DNA of 50,495 nucleotides, from the NCBI RefSeq assembly GCF_900112005.1, contig NZ_FOKK01000024.1, positions 1 to 50,495 of the forward strand, in the 5' to 3' direction. The DNA is from Algoriphagus aquimarinus. GTDB taxonomy: Bacteria > Bacteroidota > Bacteroidia > Cytophagales > Cyclobacteriaceae. Under the pieces are notes generated by a model that saw nothing but the letters and a program-made list of their open reading frames with translations, was not told where the DNA came from and ran no database searches. The translations under genes and the position numbers were made by a program. Shown here piece by piece: positions 1 to 9,817 of this stretch. Numbering within the stretch: position 1 is the stretch's first letter; each line of letters opens with the position of its first letter.

Positions 1-1623
1 TAATCCTGTAAGATCAACTGGAGTGGTTTCTACTCCTACCGCAGTGAATGTTGATGTATGGGCATTGCCATCATACGTAACACTGTATGGAGTAACCGTG
101 ATCACTGCGTCTGCTTTCGCAGCATTCACATTGGCTGTCACCTCCGGTGCTGCATTGTAGTTGTTATTTCCCGCCTGGTTGTATCGAACTACACCTGTTC
201 CTGTTCCACTGGTCATGGTATAATCTGTACCGGAATTGCTCAAGGGAGCTGTACTGGTATAAACTACTGCCAATCCTGAAGTAGCAGTTGCTACAACAGA
301 AAAATTAGTATTATAAATTGCAGTCGCCGGGGATGGAGTTGTTACAGTAATCGTCTGGTTAGCCTTGGTAATAACTCCTGTAGTAGCAAAATCAGCCATA
401 CTGTAATTAGCAGCTAGACCACCATTCGTTCCATCAGCAAGGTTGTATGAAATCGTAGTCGCTTTACCTACACCTGCGTCTGCATTAATATAGTTAGTCG
501 CAGAAGATGTAATTACTAAAGTTTCTGTTCCAACTAGACCAGAGACAGTTCCTAACGAGACTGCACCAGTAGCTGGGGAACCATTATATTCTTTTGAGGC
601 TACTGTTGAAGCAGCAGTTAAAGCCTTTTTATTTACAGTCAATGTTGCATTACCATCACTAGTAACATTACCACATGCACCAGTTAGCACTACTCTATAT
701 TTTCTCCCAGACAAATTAACACTTGGTTTCGTCAAAGTCAGTGTTGCAGTATTTACTCCAGAGTATATCCCTCCATTGGTAAGTGGTGACCAAGAGCCAT
801 TGAATTCTTCCCATTGGAAACCTGTTGCTCCAGAAGTAGTAACACTAAAAGTTGCATTGTCTCCATAAATAATCCCAGCATTTGCTGGTTGGCTGCTTAT
901 TGAAGCCGCTGCAGTGATTACTAAATTAACTCCGTTATCTGGCTGATTAGTTACGGGGTCTTCGGACCTTACCCTTATCCTATAACCTGAACCAGTAACT
1001 GTACTTGATGGAATAGTCGCATTTATTTCTCTTGCACCGTTCCCTGAAGTATTCATAAGGAAACCAATAATTATAGGAGTTGAAAAACTACCTGATGCAT
1101 TACTCAATTCCGCATAAAAATCTGCAGTGGTAGGAAATTGACCTCCCCCAAATCCAACGTTTGCGGAAACTGTTTCAAAATTAACAGTTATTGAAATTCC
1201 AGCACAAAAAGAAGTTCCAACTACTCCGACATTAGCTATTCCTGCGTCAGTAAACTCAGTAACAGCAACTCTCCCAGAAATTTGCCCGGTTGCAGTCAGC
1301 ACAAATGCAACTCCTAAGTGATTGTCTTTAATCAAAAACCCATCATAATAGATATCCCCATTCGGATCTGCGATGGCAAAATTATCATGTGAGTTCACAC
1401 AGGTTTCGGGCTTTGGCGTTTCTTCAAAGGTGAAGTCGACCCGTTCTCCAGGTTCCCAACCTGAACCGTTGATGATCACGTACTCACCAGGAGCATAATC
1501 ATCCTTGTCTGTCGTAACTGTGGCGGTACCGCCTTGGGCATTTACTGTAAAGGTATTCCCAAGAAAAAACAGGAAAACCAAACTCAACAACCCAAAAACT
1601 GAGGCTTTGTATAAATTTTTCAT
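1..1623 (-). CDS. Secreted repeat protein with Ig-like and YDG/MBG domains (partial)
   Basis: The frame is open from the ATG at 1621-1623 to the window edge (541 codons, no stop), so the C-terminus is missing. Residues 1-30 form a signal peptide ending near VNAQ. A Bacteroidota surface-protein module follows (DKDDYAPGEYVIINGSGW, about 37-56), then an Ig-like segment around 250-330, a YDG-type repeat (ALTAASTVASKEYNG onward, about 335-430), an NNYNAAP-type repeat, and the start of an MBG domain (VTYDGNAHTSTF) near the edge. These folds occur in large cell-surface adhesins of gliding Bacteroidota, which usually end in a T9SS sorting domain; that end lies outside the window. A role in adhesion is inferred, and the ligand is unknown. 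No enzymatic motif is visible. Confidence 0.8.
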   Translation of the reverse strand, partial: MKNLYKASVFGLLSLVFLFFLGNTFTVNAQGGTATVTTDKDDYAPGEYVIINGSGWEPGERVDFTFEETPKPETCVNSHDNFAIADPNGDIYYDGFLIKDNHLGVAFVLTATGQISGRVAVTEFTDAGIANVGVVGTSFCAGISITVNFETVSANVGFGGGQFPTTADFYAELSNASGSFSTPIIIGFLMNTSGNGAREINATIPSSTVTGSGYRIRVRSEDPVTNQPDNGVNLVITAAASISSQPANAGIIYGDNATFSVTTSGATGFQWEEFNGSWSPLTNGGIYSGVNTATLTLTKPSVNLSGRKYRVVLTGACGNVTSDGNATLTVNKKALTAASTVASKEYNGSPATGAVSLGTVSGLVGTETLVITSSATNYINADAGVGKATTISYNLADGTNGGLAANYSMADFATTGVITKANQTITVTTPSPATAIYNTNFSVVATATSGLAVVYTSTAPLSNSGTDYTMTSGTGTGVVRYNQAGNNNYNAAPEVTANVNAAKADAVITVTPYSVTYDGNAHTSTFTAVGVETTPVDLTGL

Positions 1624-2282
1624 AGGCTATTTTTTAAAAAATCCCACTCAAGCTGTTGACTAAACTCACTTACTAAAAAACACTAGTCCTCAATGGCTTA
1701 ACTAGAATCACAATTCACGTTTAACAACATAACTAATGAAAAAAATTGTTATTAAAAAACACTTATTTGTAATACAAATAATTTTTAATGCTTTTCATGA
1801 TAAAAATTTGGAGAATAAATGCTCTTGAAAAATAAAAAAACCCAATAGAGATACTGACACAATACTTTTCTAGCACCCAAAGAATTAAGACAAAATTTTA
1901 ATCTCTTTGCAAAAATTTTTAATAGAAATGAAAGTGAATTCCTCTTTTCAATAAGTAACGGTTCAAATTAAGCTTGACGTTCAAGAGTTTTCGTTCATTA
2001 TGTAATTGAAGATTAAAAAGAAAAAATTGTAATCTATGTACAAACTTAGTGGATCTCATTGCCACTTTTTTGTAACTACAACAGTCAGTTACCTTACATA
2101 ATAACACCGCTTCCATTGCAGGCCGTGGTTTTACTTTTCAATTTCTTTTGATTTGCCTTAGAAATCTATTCACTTTTATTTTGGCAAGACCATCTAAATA
2201 CATTTCTTTGAATAAGAATTTACTAAGATTACGCGCCCAAAATTGATGTTCATTCTAACATGCCAACCTCTCGCCTACTTCA
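1624..2282. other. AT-rich intergenic region
   Basis: This 659-bp stretch separates the divergent surface-protein gene and the GNAT gene. It is strongly AT-rich. A 65-codon minus-strand frame (1919-2116) has no recognisable domain or codon bias and is not called. I see no convincing TTTG-N20-TAnnTTTG promoter, RNA or repeat. It presumably holds both promoters. Confidence 0.5.
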
Positions 2283-2822
2283 ATGATTAAACTTTCAGAA
2301 GACTTAAGTATTCAAAAACTCACTGTTGCAGATCAACCAGAGCTAATTGAATTGATGCAGGAAATCTATATCCCTTCCTACAAGCATATTTGGTCGGATT
2401 CAGGGGATTGGTATTTGGAACAAATGTATAATCCCGATGCATTTCAAAAAGACTTAGAAAATCCAAAAAGCCACTATTATTACGTGCTATATGAAGGATG
2501 GAAAATCGGTATTTTGAAATACAACTATCCAGAATCGCCCACTTTGATTGATTTCCCAAACTCACTGCATCTTCACCGGATTTATATCAGCAAGGAATAT
2601 CAAGGAAAAGGAGTGGCGGCCCAACTTATGAAAAGGGTTGAGTCCATAGCAAGAGAACGAGGTTTGAAATACATGTGGTTAGAAGTCATGGACACTCAGC
2701 TTCAGGCTCAGCGCTTCTACAGAAAAATGGGTTTTGAGTGGATTTTCACGTATCACTTAGATTACAAAAAATTACTTCCCAAGTATCGTGGCATTCAGAT
2801 CTTGAGAAAAAGCTTGACCTGA
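2283..2822 (+). CDS. GNAT family N-acetyltransferase
   Basis: This is a 179-residue protein of the GCN5-related acetyltransferase fold. The acetyl-CoA pyrophosphate-binding motif is visible as YQGKGVAAQLMKR (residues 106-118, the Q-x-x-G-x-G/A pattern). The C-terminal family signature AQRFYRKMGF is at 142-151. The protein fills the usual single-domain length and has no signal peptide, so it should be cytoplasmic. The acceptor substrate cannot be read from the sequence; small-molecule amines or protein N-termini are both possible. It starts at a clear ATG and lies 87 bp before the GH99-like gene on the same strand, but a functional link is not evident. Confidence 0.88.
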   Translation: MIKLSEDLSIQKLTVADQPELIELMQEIYIPSYKHIWSDSGDWYLEQMYNPDAFQKDLENPKSHYYYVLYEGWKIGILKYNYPESPTLIDFPNSLHLHRIYISKEYQGKGVAAQLMKRVESIARERGLKYMWLEVMDTQLQAQRFYRKMGFEWIFTYHLDYKKLLPKYRGIQILRKSLT

Positions 2823-2909
2823 TTTGGCGGATTGGGTTTGAGATATAAAACTGATAATCGATTATTTCAGCACGAAGATTGAATCAGTTATTTTTAAGAA
2901 AAAGCAACT

Positions 2910-4460
2910 ATGCTCAAATCCATTCTCATTTCCTTTTTTTCAGTAGTCATTGTCACTCTTGTGGTATTTTTTTCAGAAGAAAAGACTGAAACGAAATCAA
3001 AACAATTAGTGCAAACTACCAAAATCAGTTTTGCTGATGATTCGGAGGAGAAGGAATTGGTGGGAGTATATTTTATGCCATCATGGAACACCTCACCAAA
3101 CCCAGCTGTTGATCGCGATAGTTTTTGGTCATGCCTCACGGGTCAGGGCGACTGTGCGAGTTTACAAAATACTGGTGTATGGGGTGCAAAAGGGAGAATC
3201 TATAATGCCAGAAATCCCTACGAAGGCCCATTTTTAAACAGAAAACCCATCAAAGAATTGAAGGGATTTTATAAGCGAGATGATCCGGAGGTGATCAAAA
3301 AGCAACTCGAATACATGAAGAGCTATGGTATTGACTTTTTTGCTTACAACTGGTTTTATGGACGTCATTATTATTACCATCTAAACTTTGGTCCCCAGTC
3401 CAAAATCTACTATCCCAAAGGATGGAAAACAGACACAAATCGTGATGGAAGAGTAGCTGTTCCCGGTTTGGTAGAATGGGGCAACCAACTAAAAGTTATG
3501 CTTGAGGTAAATGCCAGTCTTCCAAAGGAAAAGCAAATGAAGTGGGCGCTGAACTGGTGTGATGACAGTAATGAGCGCTGGATGCTCTGGCTGAAAGTAG
3601 GAGCTCCCGAAGAAATAGCCCGTAAAGCGAACTACGAAGGCGAAAACCCTGATAAAGCTTTGTACCTCAAAGTACATGAGAAAATCACCCAGCTTTGGAT
3701 AGATGAGTATTTCTCTCGTGAGGATTATTTGAAGGAAAAAGATGGTCGTCCTATTGTCTATTTTTATTTTCCACAGGATGCTGAATCCCGTGCTGCTTAT
3801 TATGGATTAACGCTTAAAGACTTACTTGACCTTTCTCAAAAAACAGTCAAAAAAGCAGGTTTGCCTGGCATCAAATTCATCGCAGTGACTGCAGGCCCCA
3901 TGCTGGAGAATGAACGAGCTTATGGATTACCTACTGAGTGGAAAGCAAAAAACCCTAAAAGACCTTGGGAAGGTGGTGAGTATCAAAACCGTGAATTACT
4001 TCAGGAATATGTTCCTCGCTTGAAAAGCATGGGTTTCGAAGGCATGACTGCGTATGTGTATCATAACTTCATGAACAAAAGCAATTTCTCGTATGCAGAT
4101 ATGCGTGAGACCTATAAAGGACATTGGGAAATGTGGTCCGAAAAATTCAAAAACGATCCTGATTTCGAATATCAAATTCCAACTGCAATGGGTTGGGATA
4201 TGAGACCAGCTGGCGGCACCTGGCCTCAGCAAACAGGAATCCCAAGTGAACCTCAAAAAGATCGCGTACACAGCAACAAAAGGTCTTTTACCGCCATGCT
4301 TAAAGAGGCTCAGAAAACGTCGAAAAACTATCGTTCCAGCAACGGAAACACAGTGATGATCTGCTGCTGGAACGAGTATTTGGAAGGTAATTACATAGAG
4401 CCTACCGAAGGACACGGGTTCGATTACTTAGAAGCTATCCGAAATGTATTTGGTAACTAA
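2910..4460 (+). CDS. Secreted GH99/WbsX-like glycoside hydrolase
   Basis: This 516-residue protein has a hydrophobic N-terminal segment (residues about 4-21) that is either a signal peptide or a membrane anchor. The mature part begins with a barrel strand, ELVGVYFMPSW (49-59). It continues through PEVIKKQLEYMKSYGIDFFAYNWF and ends with WNEYLEGNYIEP plus GFDYLEAI in the last 35 residues. That C-terminal pattern (WNEW-x-EG-x-x-x-EP) marks the WbsX / GH99-like TIM-barrel group, which includes endo-mannan-type hydrolases and enzymes annotated near O-antigen loci. The substrate is not predictable here. The gene converges with the CHAT gene with only 5 bp between the stops, so read-through or antisense overlap is likely. 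The family call is firm; the activity is inferred. Confidence 0.72.
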   Translation: MLKSILISFFSVVIVTLVVFFSEEKTETKSKQLVQTTKISFADDSEEKELVGVYFMPSWNTSPNPAVDRDSFWSCLTGQGDCASLQNTGVWGAKGRIYNARNPYEGPFLNRKPIKELKGFYKRDDPEVIKKQLEYMKSYGIDFFAYNWFYGRHYYYHLNFGPQSKIYYPKGWKTDTNRDGRVAVPGLVEWGNQLKVMLEVNASLPKEKQMKWALNWCDDSNERWMLWLKVGAPEEIARKANYEGENPDKALYLKVHEKITQLWIDEYFSREDYLKEKDGRPIVYFYFPQDAESRAAYYGLTLKDLLDLSQKTVKKAGLPGIKFIAVTAGPMLENERAYGLPTEWKAKNPKRPWEGGEYQNRELLQEYVPRLKSMGFEGMTAYVYHNFMNKSNFSYADMRETYKGHWEMWSEKFKNDPDFEYQIPTAMGWDMRPAGGTWPQQTGIPSEPQKDRVHSNKRSFTAMLKEAQKTSKNYRSSNGNTVMICCWNEYLEGNYIEPTEGHGFDYLEAIRNVFGN

Positions 4461-4465
4461 GCCAG

Positions 4466-7400
4466 TTAAAGAGCTTCTTCAAGAGCTTTTTGGATTTTAG
4501 TTAGTTCGTCCTTGACGGAAGAAAAGCCCTCTGTTTTGATATTCTCCAGTAAGACACCTAATATTTCAAAGTGCTCCAATTCTGCTACTTTTTGTCCCTT
4601 ATTACCAGCCAAATCCCATAGTTTCAAGTATTGATGTGCAATTTCCCCATCCTTGGGTTTGCTAGTACCCAACATAAACTGAGTTAGCATAATATTGGAA
4701 TAATTAGACATCGCCCAGAAGTCATCTTTCCTTTTAGTGTCTTCATTTATTTCGTCATAAATCTTCTGCATAGCCTTCCTCGCTTCCAAATCAATTAATC
4801 GAATGCTGTCTTTGCCTTGTAGTAAACTCTGAATTCGTGCAAGTGTCAACCAATTGGTCAATGGATATGCATCTTTATTTTCTGAAGAAATGCTGGATTC
4901 CTTATAGGCGTTGATCGACTGAGCGAGTGCTTCCATGACATCTTTTTGTGATGAGCCTTTGAGCAGATGCATTTTGCGTTTGTACGCACTTCCGATCAAA
5001 GACCATCTTTCCGCACTTGCTCCAAAATGATTCCCAAGCCCCTCCAGATCAGTGATTACTTTGTCTATTATTTTCACTGCTTCTTTCAAGTCAATTGTCT
5101 TAGCAGCAAATTTTTGAAGGGAAAGTTTGGCTTGAATATTACAGTATTTCTCAAATCCCTTAATAGTAAATTCTGATTTTTTGGATTTCATGAGTTTCTC
5201 AAAGCAGTCGCATGATTTCTCATATTCCTGCAATCCAGCATAGATTCCAGCAGATAGCTCCTGTATTTTATCAGTGAGCATATTTCTGTTTTTCATCTTT
5301 TCCAAAACCAAATCAATCCGTGTCAGGATGTACTCATGATTATAATTATTGGCACCCATGGATTCCAATGTATTCTGAAACTCAATCTCCACTTCCTCGC
5401 TGACCAATAAGTCATCCTCGTTACCTCGTCCCGAACCGTCTTCAGTCAGTTTATAAAAAGGATCTCCATAGCACTGAAAAGCTCCCCAAGTATTGGTTCT
5501 ATGCCCAAACTCTTCGTAAATCTTCTTTCTTGCCCGCTTGACGGATTCACCAAATGCCAACCCATCGAACATATTACTATAAAACAATTGGGAAAACTTC
5601 AGAGCAGCAGCATCGTCCACAGCCCATCCAGCTACGATTACTGCCCTAGCGCCATTGTAAATAAGTTGTGTTCCAATATTAGCCGCAAACTTATTCCTAT
5701 ATAGACTTCCCTCCTCTGCTTTCTTATCTATCAATCCGAGGTAACAGCAATTCACAAAAACTAACTCAGCTGAAGAACTCATCCCTGCTATCTGGCTTGG
5801 TGATAAAAAAGTATCATTGCCAATAACCATACCTGTAGAGCGGTTTGGTCCATTTCGGTATACGCCATGACCAGCTAAGTGTATGATTTTATGATTTCTG
5901 GAGAAAAGCTTGAGTATAATCTCCGTTGCAGAACTGCTTATTAAGCTTTGTATCTCGTAATCATTTTTCTTAAGAATGCTTACCACAGTTTCTGCTTCGC
6001 GCAAAGCACCAGGAAGTTGTGGCATAAACTTATCAAGCATGGGATCACCTACTACCAATGCTGTTTTGGCATTTACCCGTGCTATTTTTTCTCGGAATTG
6101 CATGGAAGCTAGCTGTCGAACCATCCCAGTATGAACACAGAGCGGTACCGCATCTACATCTTCTTGGATCATTTCCCAAGGATATTCCGCTGAGGCTACA
6201 TCCAATATCCAAGAGACATTATTAAGACGCTTCACTTCCTCCTTAAACTGATACGGAATCAATAGCTCAAACATGGTTTTTGCTATTTCAGGTGAATATT
6301 GGTTTTCCAATGTCATCCTCTTCAGTAACACCTCAAGCGTTTTATCATGTGCCGGCATATATTCTACCTTCTCACTAGCACCATTTGATGCAATGGACAT
6401 ACGTATCGAATCCTCAAACTCATCCGTCTCTTTTAATTTCAATTCATGGCATACGCTCACTCGTGTCCACCAGTCATTGGCATAGTCATATGGTATTCTC
6501 CAGCGTTTGCCTAAGGTGTAGTTCAGTCCCTTCTCATTGAATACTATATTAAACTCCTTACTGTCATCTACTTCTAAGCGCTGGATAGTTTTCAGGATTG
6601 AAAGCGCCTTATCATTGAAAATCTCAATAATTTCCACTTCTTCAATCCCTTTGATCTCCCCTTTGTAAACTCTATCTATGCTTTGATTTGCTCGCTGAAT
6701 ACCTAAAATAATCGCACGAATAGAACTCTCAGTAGAAAGTCCCCCATAGGCATTTGCAATAGCTATAACAGAAATACCATTAATAGCAGGACTGCTACCC
6801 TCATCCATCGAAGTTCTATTTTCCTCTTCTTTCTTGATAGTCAAGTATCTAGCAACTCCCTTCTCTATGGAATTCATTAGGGCAAAAGAAGAAAGTTCCC
6901 CAGGAACCCCTAACCCTACAATCACCCCACCTTTGAATGATCTTTTGGTCAAATCTTCGTTTAGGACAATTTGATTTGTACCAATCGGTCCTGGATATAA
7001 TCCTAAGCCATGAAGTCTGGTCAGCTCACCATCCAACTGACGGTCAATCGCGAGTTCAGTAGTGAGAATAGCATCGTATTGAAAATGTCCGGCAAGCACT
7101 GGATATTTGGCGTATTTCAAATCACCGTGACTTACCGAAACCAGCATAGGTTTCTCTTCATGCCATTTTTCCTCTACCTCTCCCACACCCAAAATGGTGT
7201 TTATTACTTTCTCTTCAGAGATGTCAAAAATCTCAGTTTGAGTTGGAGCAAACTCCCGCTCCTCTCCTCTTGATTTTGGAAGGCTATTTTGGAGCCTTTT
7301 TGTACTACCATAGATCAGCAAATCTTCTATGCCTGCAAACAGATTCTTTTCCTTGGACAATCCTCCATGCGTGACATTAGCATAGTAAACTTGCTTTTTG

Positions 7401-9817
7401 TCATGGATATCTTTTGGAATTCCTGAAGCCCAAGTGACACTCTCATCCCCGGAATTGGTAGCATAGAACACCAACTCCCCATCCTCAATACCTAAATTTG
7501 ATACGGTAAAATTCTTCTTCCCACTTTGTCCGGCGATGTAGGTGATGTTGGAGTAGTCTATAGTATCTATCACCTTCAAAACTTCTTTTTGGTGAGCGCC
7601 GAATTCATCAAGAACTCGTTGAGAAGGTATAGGCCAAGAGTCATCTCCAGACGCTCCTCGCATTCTTTCCCATAATTTCCTATCAGAGAAATCATGTCTA
7701 GCTTCCTTACTAATCGGTAAGAGATTAAGAATCCCAGGGAAATTGCAGAACACGGCTATCAGTTCCTTGGTGGAATGCTTGATATCTATTTTTCCAAGTA
7801 ATTTGATCAAGCTATCCTTGCCGAAAAGTACATAAGGAATACGATAGGAACCGCCTAATGGTGAGCCTAAAAATACCGCTCGAAATCCAATGGAATTATT
7901 GAGTTTTTGCCAAGTAGCCTTATGATATACCATAAAGTCCCTAACCAAAACCCCTCCCATACTATGGGCTACGATTTTGACAGGTTGATTATGAATCAGA
8001 AGTTCTTTTATTTTTTTATCAAAAAGTGCAGCGCTCTCTTTCAGTGGAATTCTCCAATCAAATTGAAAAGTGACTATATCGTAACTGCTGGCTAATTTAT
8101 CTCCAAGATTTCCATAGGAAGTTTTGATCAAAGAATGAGGTGATAGCTTACTGGGCATAGATGGGTCATAGGCTAAACCCTTCAATTCCCCTTTGATAAA
8201 TCTCCAATAATTGATCCATAGCAAATCATCTTTCTCGCCGATATTTGAGCCCATAATACCAGGAATCAAGACAGCTATAGGTCTGTTTCCAGATACCTTA
8301 TCACTTTTATATGCACCAGACTCTATTCCAGCTATTCCTCTTTCTTTATCCGCCAGTTTCAATTCAAATACATCGTTGACCGCCGACAAACCAGAAATCA
8401 AAGCTTTTAAGGTATTCGGAGTACAGAAGTATTTAAAATGATTTATGTCCCCACTTTTCTCTATAAAGACGTACACTTTTCCTGAAACTCTTCTCGAACC
8501 CCACTTCATGCTTTCGGTGTCTACCACCAAGTCATTTTTCTTCATAAAGAAGAATTTACCCAGAATTACCACGAGTGTCTTAAAGCTTAGTCTCAATTCG
8601 CCACTTCCTCCTACTACATATAAAGGAAAGTCTATTTCAATCTCTGAAGCCTGGTAATTCATTGCTTTGATGAAAGGAGATTGTGGATTCATAGCTTCTA
8701 ATCCAGGCAATACATCCACATCATCCTTACAGGCCACCGCCTCCATAAGGAACTCCTTGAAGGCAACGAAAATGGGATTTCCTACTTGCCCTACTGCCAG
8801 TCCCACCAGATTGAAAGTGACGTTCAAGAAGATATTCAGTCGATTTGAAGCTAGAGTGGTGCCGTTTGCTGGACATGCCACCCGCACCATGGATTTAACT
8901 TTGATCTTTTTGTTTTTTAGAATTTCATGAATCTTTTGGATCACATCTAGATCTCGGGTTCTTTCATTTGTACTGAAAAGTGCCCTCTCCGTGGAATCAA
9001 AACCTGCGGGGCTAGTTGAAAATCTAGCCAACAAATCAGCCAGTAATCCTCCTCGCGAATGACTTAAAAGATCCAACTCAATTCCAGATGGAAGATTTTG
9101 CACAAGCTGCAGAATGTTTTCCAATGGACTTGCAGTCAAGGATCTATGCTGGAAGGCAAGCAAATGATTATTACCGTAGCCTTTAATCAAGCTCTTCCAC
9201 TCCTCAGAATCTTTCAAATCCCCAAAGGAACTTACAGTAGAAGAAGCTGTTCCGTGCAACAAGAGTAAATACCTACTTCTTACTTCCAATTTTGCTTCCC
9301 CAGTGGCCTCGTCAAGTTCCAGTGTACTCAATTCTATTTCTGGCGAACAGGCCGCCAAAACTCCATAATCCACTTTTTTAAAATTTTCACCAGTAAAAGC
9401 CAACTGCTTATTTTCAAGGTTTATCGCCATTTCCAGCATTTTGGGCTTGATGATGTTCTTTTTCACAAAGACCTTCACCAGCTTAATACCGATCTTTTTG
9501 ATTATACCCCTGTCCTGCTCATTAGATTCTAATTCATCTGGCAGATAGAGTTCATCTCCGTCTGCGGAACGTTTGATTTTCTGCTGAAAAAGGGTGGTTA
9601 AGGATTCATTATCCGCCATCCAGACGGTGTTATCTTCAAATTCAAACTCAACTATCTTGTTATCATCTATTTCGAGAATTTGCTCAGGAATATCCCCTCT
9701 GGTGGGATTTTCCACCGTGTATGCTTGGTCCAGTTGGTACAATTCAAATCCCCGATCATCTCCAGTGAGGTAAGAAGAATGATCCTGTCCTTTCAGCTTT
9801 ATTTTCAAAGTAGCCAT
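4466..9817 (-). CDS. Giant lipase-like / CHAT protease fusion protein
   Basis: One uninterrupted frame of 1783 residues. Residues 1-180 are an unassigned beta-rich N-terminus with no signal peptide. Alpha/beta-hydrolase 1 spans about 181-400: HGT at 188-190 and nucleophile elbow SHSRGG with S254. Hydrolase 2 (LCAT/lipase-like) spans about 511-700: PGIMGS at 519-524 and AHSMGG with S619. Residues 880-1000 are a conserved module (AGHFQYDAI, GLYPGPIGT, GGVIVGLGVPGE) that I remember next to CHAT domains but cannot name. A CHAT caspase-like peptidase covers about 1240-1457: HLAGHG with H1317 and VFVNCCYLG with C1358 give the His/Cys dyad. Residues 1480-1783 are helical and TPR-like. The protein is probably cytoplasmic. 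The gene stands alone, with GH99 convergent and a palindromic repeat upstream. A protease-gated lipase acting in stress or phage response is a hypothesis only; domain identities are secure. Confidence 0.85.
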   Translation of the reverse strand: MATLKIKLKGQDHSSYLTGDDRGFELYQLDQAYTVENPTRGDIPEQILEIDDNKIVEFEFEDNTVWMADNESLTTLFQQKIKRSADGDELYLPDELESNEQDRGIIKKIGIKLVKVFVKKNIIKPKMLEMAINLENKQLAFTGENFKKVDYGVLAACSPEIELSTLELDEATGEAKLEVRSRYLLLLHGTASSTVSSFGDLKDSEEWKSLIKGYGNNHLLAFQHRSLTASPLENILQLVQNLPSGIELDLLSHSRGGLLADLLARFSTSPAGFDSTERALFSTNERTRDLDVIQKIHEILKNKKIKVKSMVRVACPANGTTLASNRLNIFLNVTFNLVGLAVGQVGNPIFVAFKEFLMEAVACKDDVDVLPGLEAMNPQSPFIKAMNYQASEIEIDFPLYVVGGSGELRLSFKTLVVILGKFFFMKKNDLVVDTESMKWGSRRVSGKVYVFIEKSGDINHFKYFCTPNTLKALISGLSAVNDVFELKLADKERGIAGIESGAYKSDKVSGNRPIAVLIPGIMGSNIGEKDDLLWINYWRFIKGELKGLAYDPSMPSKLSPHSLIKTSYGNLGDKLASSYDIVTFQFDWRIPLKESAALFDKKIKELLIHNQPVKIVAHSMGGVLVRDFMVYHKATWQKLNNSIGFRAVFLGSPLGGSYRIPYVLFGKDSLIKLLGKIDIKHSTKELIAVFCNFPGILNLLPISKEARHDFSDRKLWERMRGASGDDSWPIPSQRVLDEFGAHQKEVLKVIDTIDYSNITYIAGQSGKKNFTVSNLGIEDGELVFYATNSGDESVTWASGIPKDIHDKKQVYYANVTHGGLSKEKNLFAGIEDLLIYGSTKRLQNSLPKSRGEEREFAPTQTEIFDISEEKVINTILGVGEVEEKWHEEKPMLVSVSHGDLKYAKYPVLAGHFQYDAILTTELAIDRQLDGELTRLHGLGLYPGPIGTNQIVLNEDLTKRSFKGGVIVGLGVPGELSSFALMNSIEKGVARYLTIKKEEENRTSMDEGSSPAINGISVIAIANAYGGLSTESSIRAIILGIQRANQSIDRVYKGEIKGIEEVEIIEIFNDKALSILKTIQRLEVDDSKEFNIVFNEKGLNYTLGKRWRIPYDYANDWWTRVSVCHELKLKETDEFEDSIRMSIASNGASEKVEYMPAHDKTLEVLLKRMTLENQYSPEIAKTMFELLIPYQFKEEVKRLNNVSWILDVASAEYPWEMIQEDVDAVPLCVHTGMVRQLASMQFREKIARVNAKTALVVGDPMLDKFMPQLPGALREAETVVSILKKNDYEIQSLISSSATEIILKLFSRNHKIIHLAGHGVYRNGPNRSTGMVIGNDTFLSPSQIAGMSSSAELVFVNCCYLGLIDKKAEEGSLYRNKFAANIGTQLIYNGARAVIVAGWAVDDAAALKFSQLFYSNMFDGLAFGESVKRARKKIYEEFGHRTNTWGAFQCYGDPFYKLTEDGSGRGNEDDLLVSEEVEIEFQNTLESMGANNYNHEYILTRIDLVLEKMKNRNMLTDKIQELSAGIYAGLQEYEKSCDCFEKLMKSKKSEFTIKGFEKYCNIQAKLSLQKFAAKTIDLKEAVKIIDKVITDLEGLGNHFGASAERWSLIGSAYKRKMHLLKGSSQKDVMEALAQSINAYKESSISSENKDAYPLTNWLTLARIQSLLQGKDSIRLIDLEARKAMQKIYDEINEDTKRKDDFWAMSNYSNIMLTQFMLGTSKPKDGEIAHQYLKLWDLAGNKGQKVAELEHFEILGVLLENIKTEGFSSVKDELTKIQKALEEAL

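Noticed and set aside
1919..2116. 65-codon minus-strand frame in the AT-rich intergenic region
   Set aside because: Short, no motif, poor start context, and no terminator; not supported as a gene.
3996..4415. 139-codon antisense frame inside the GH99-like gene
   Set aside because: The sense frame carries the conserved family signature; the antisense product is unrecognisable.
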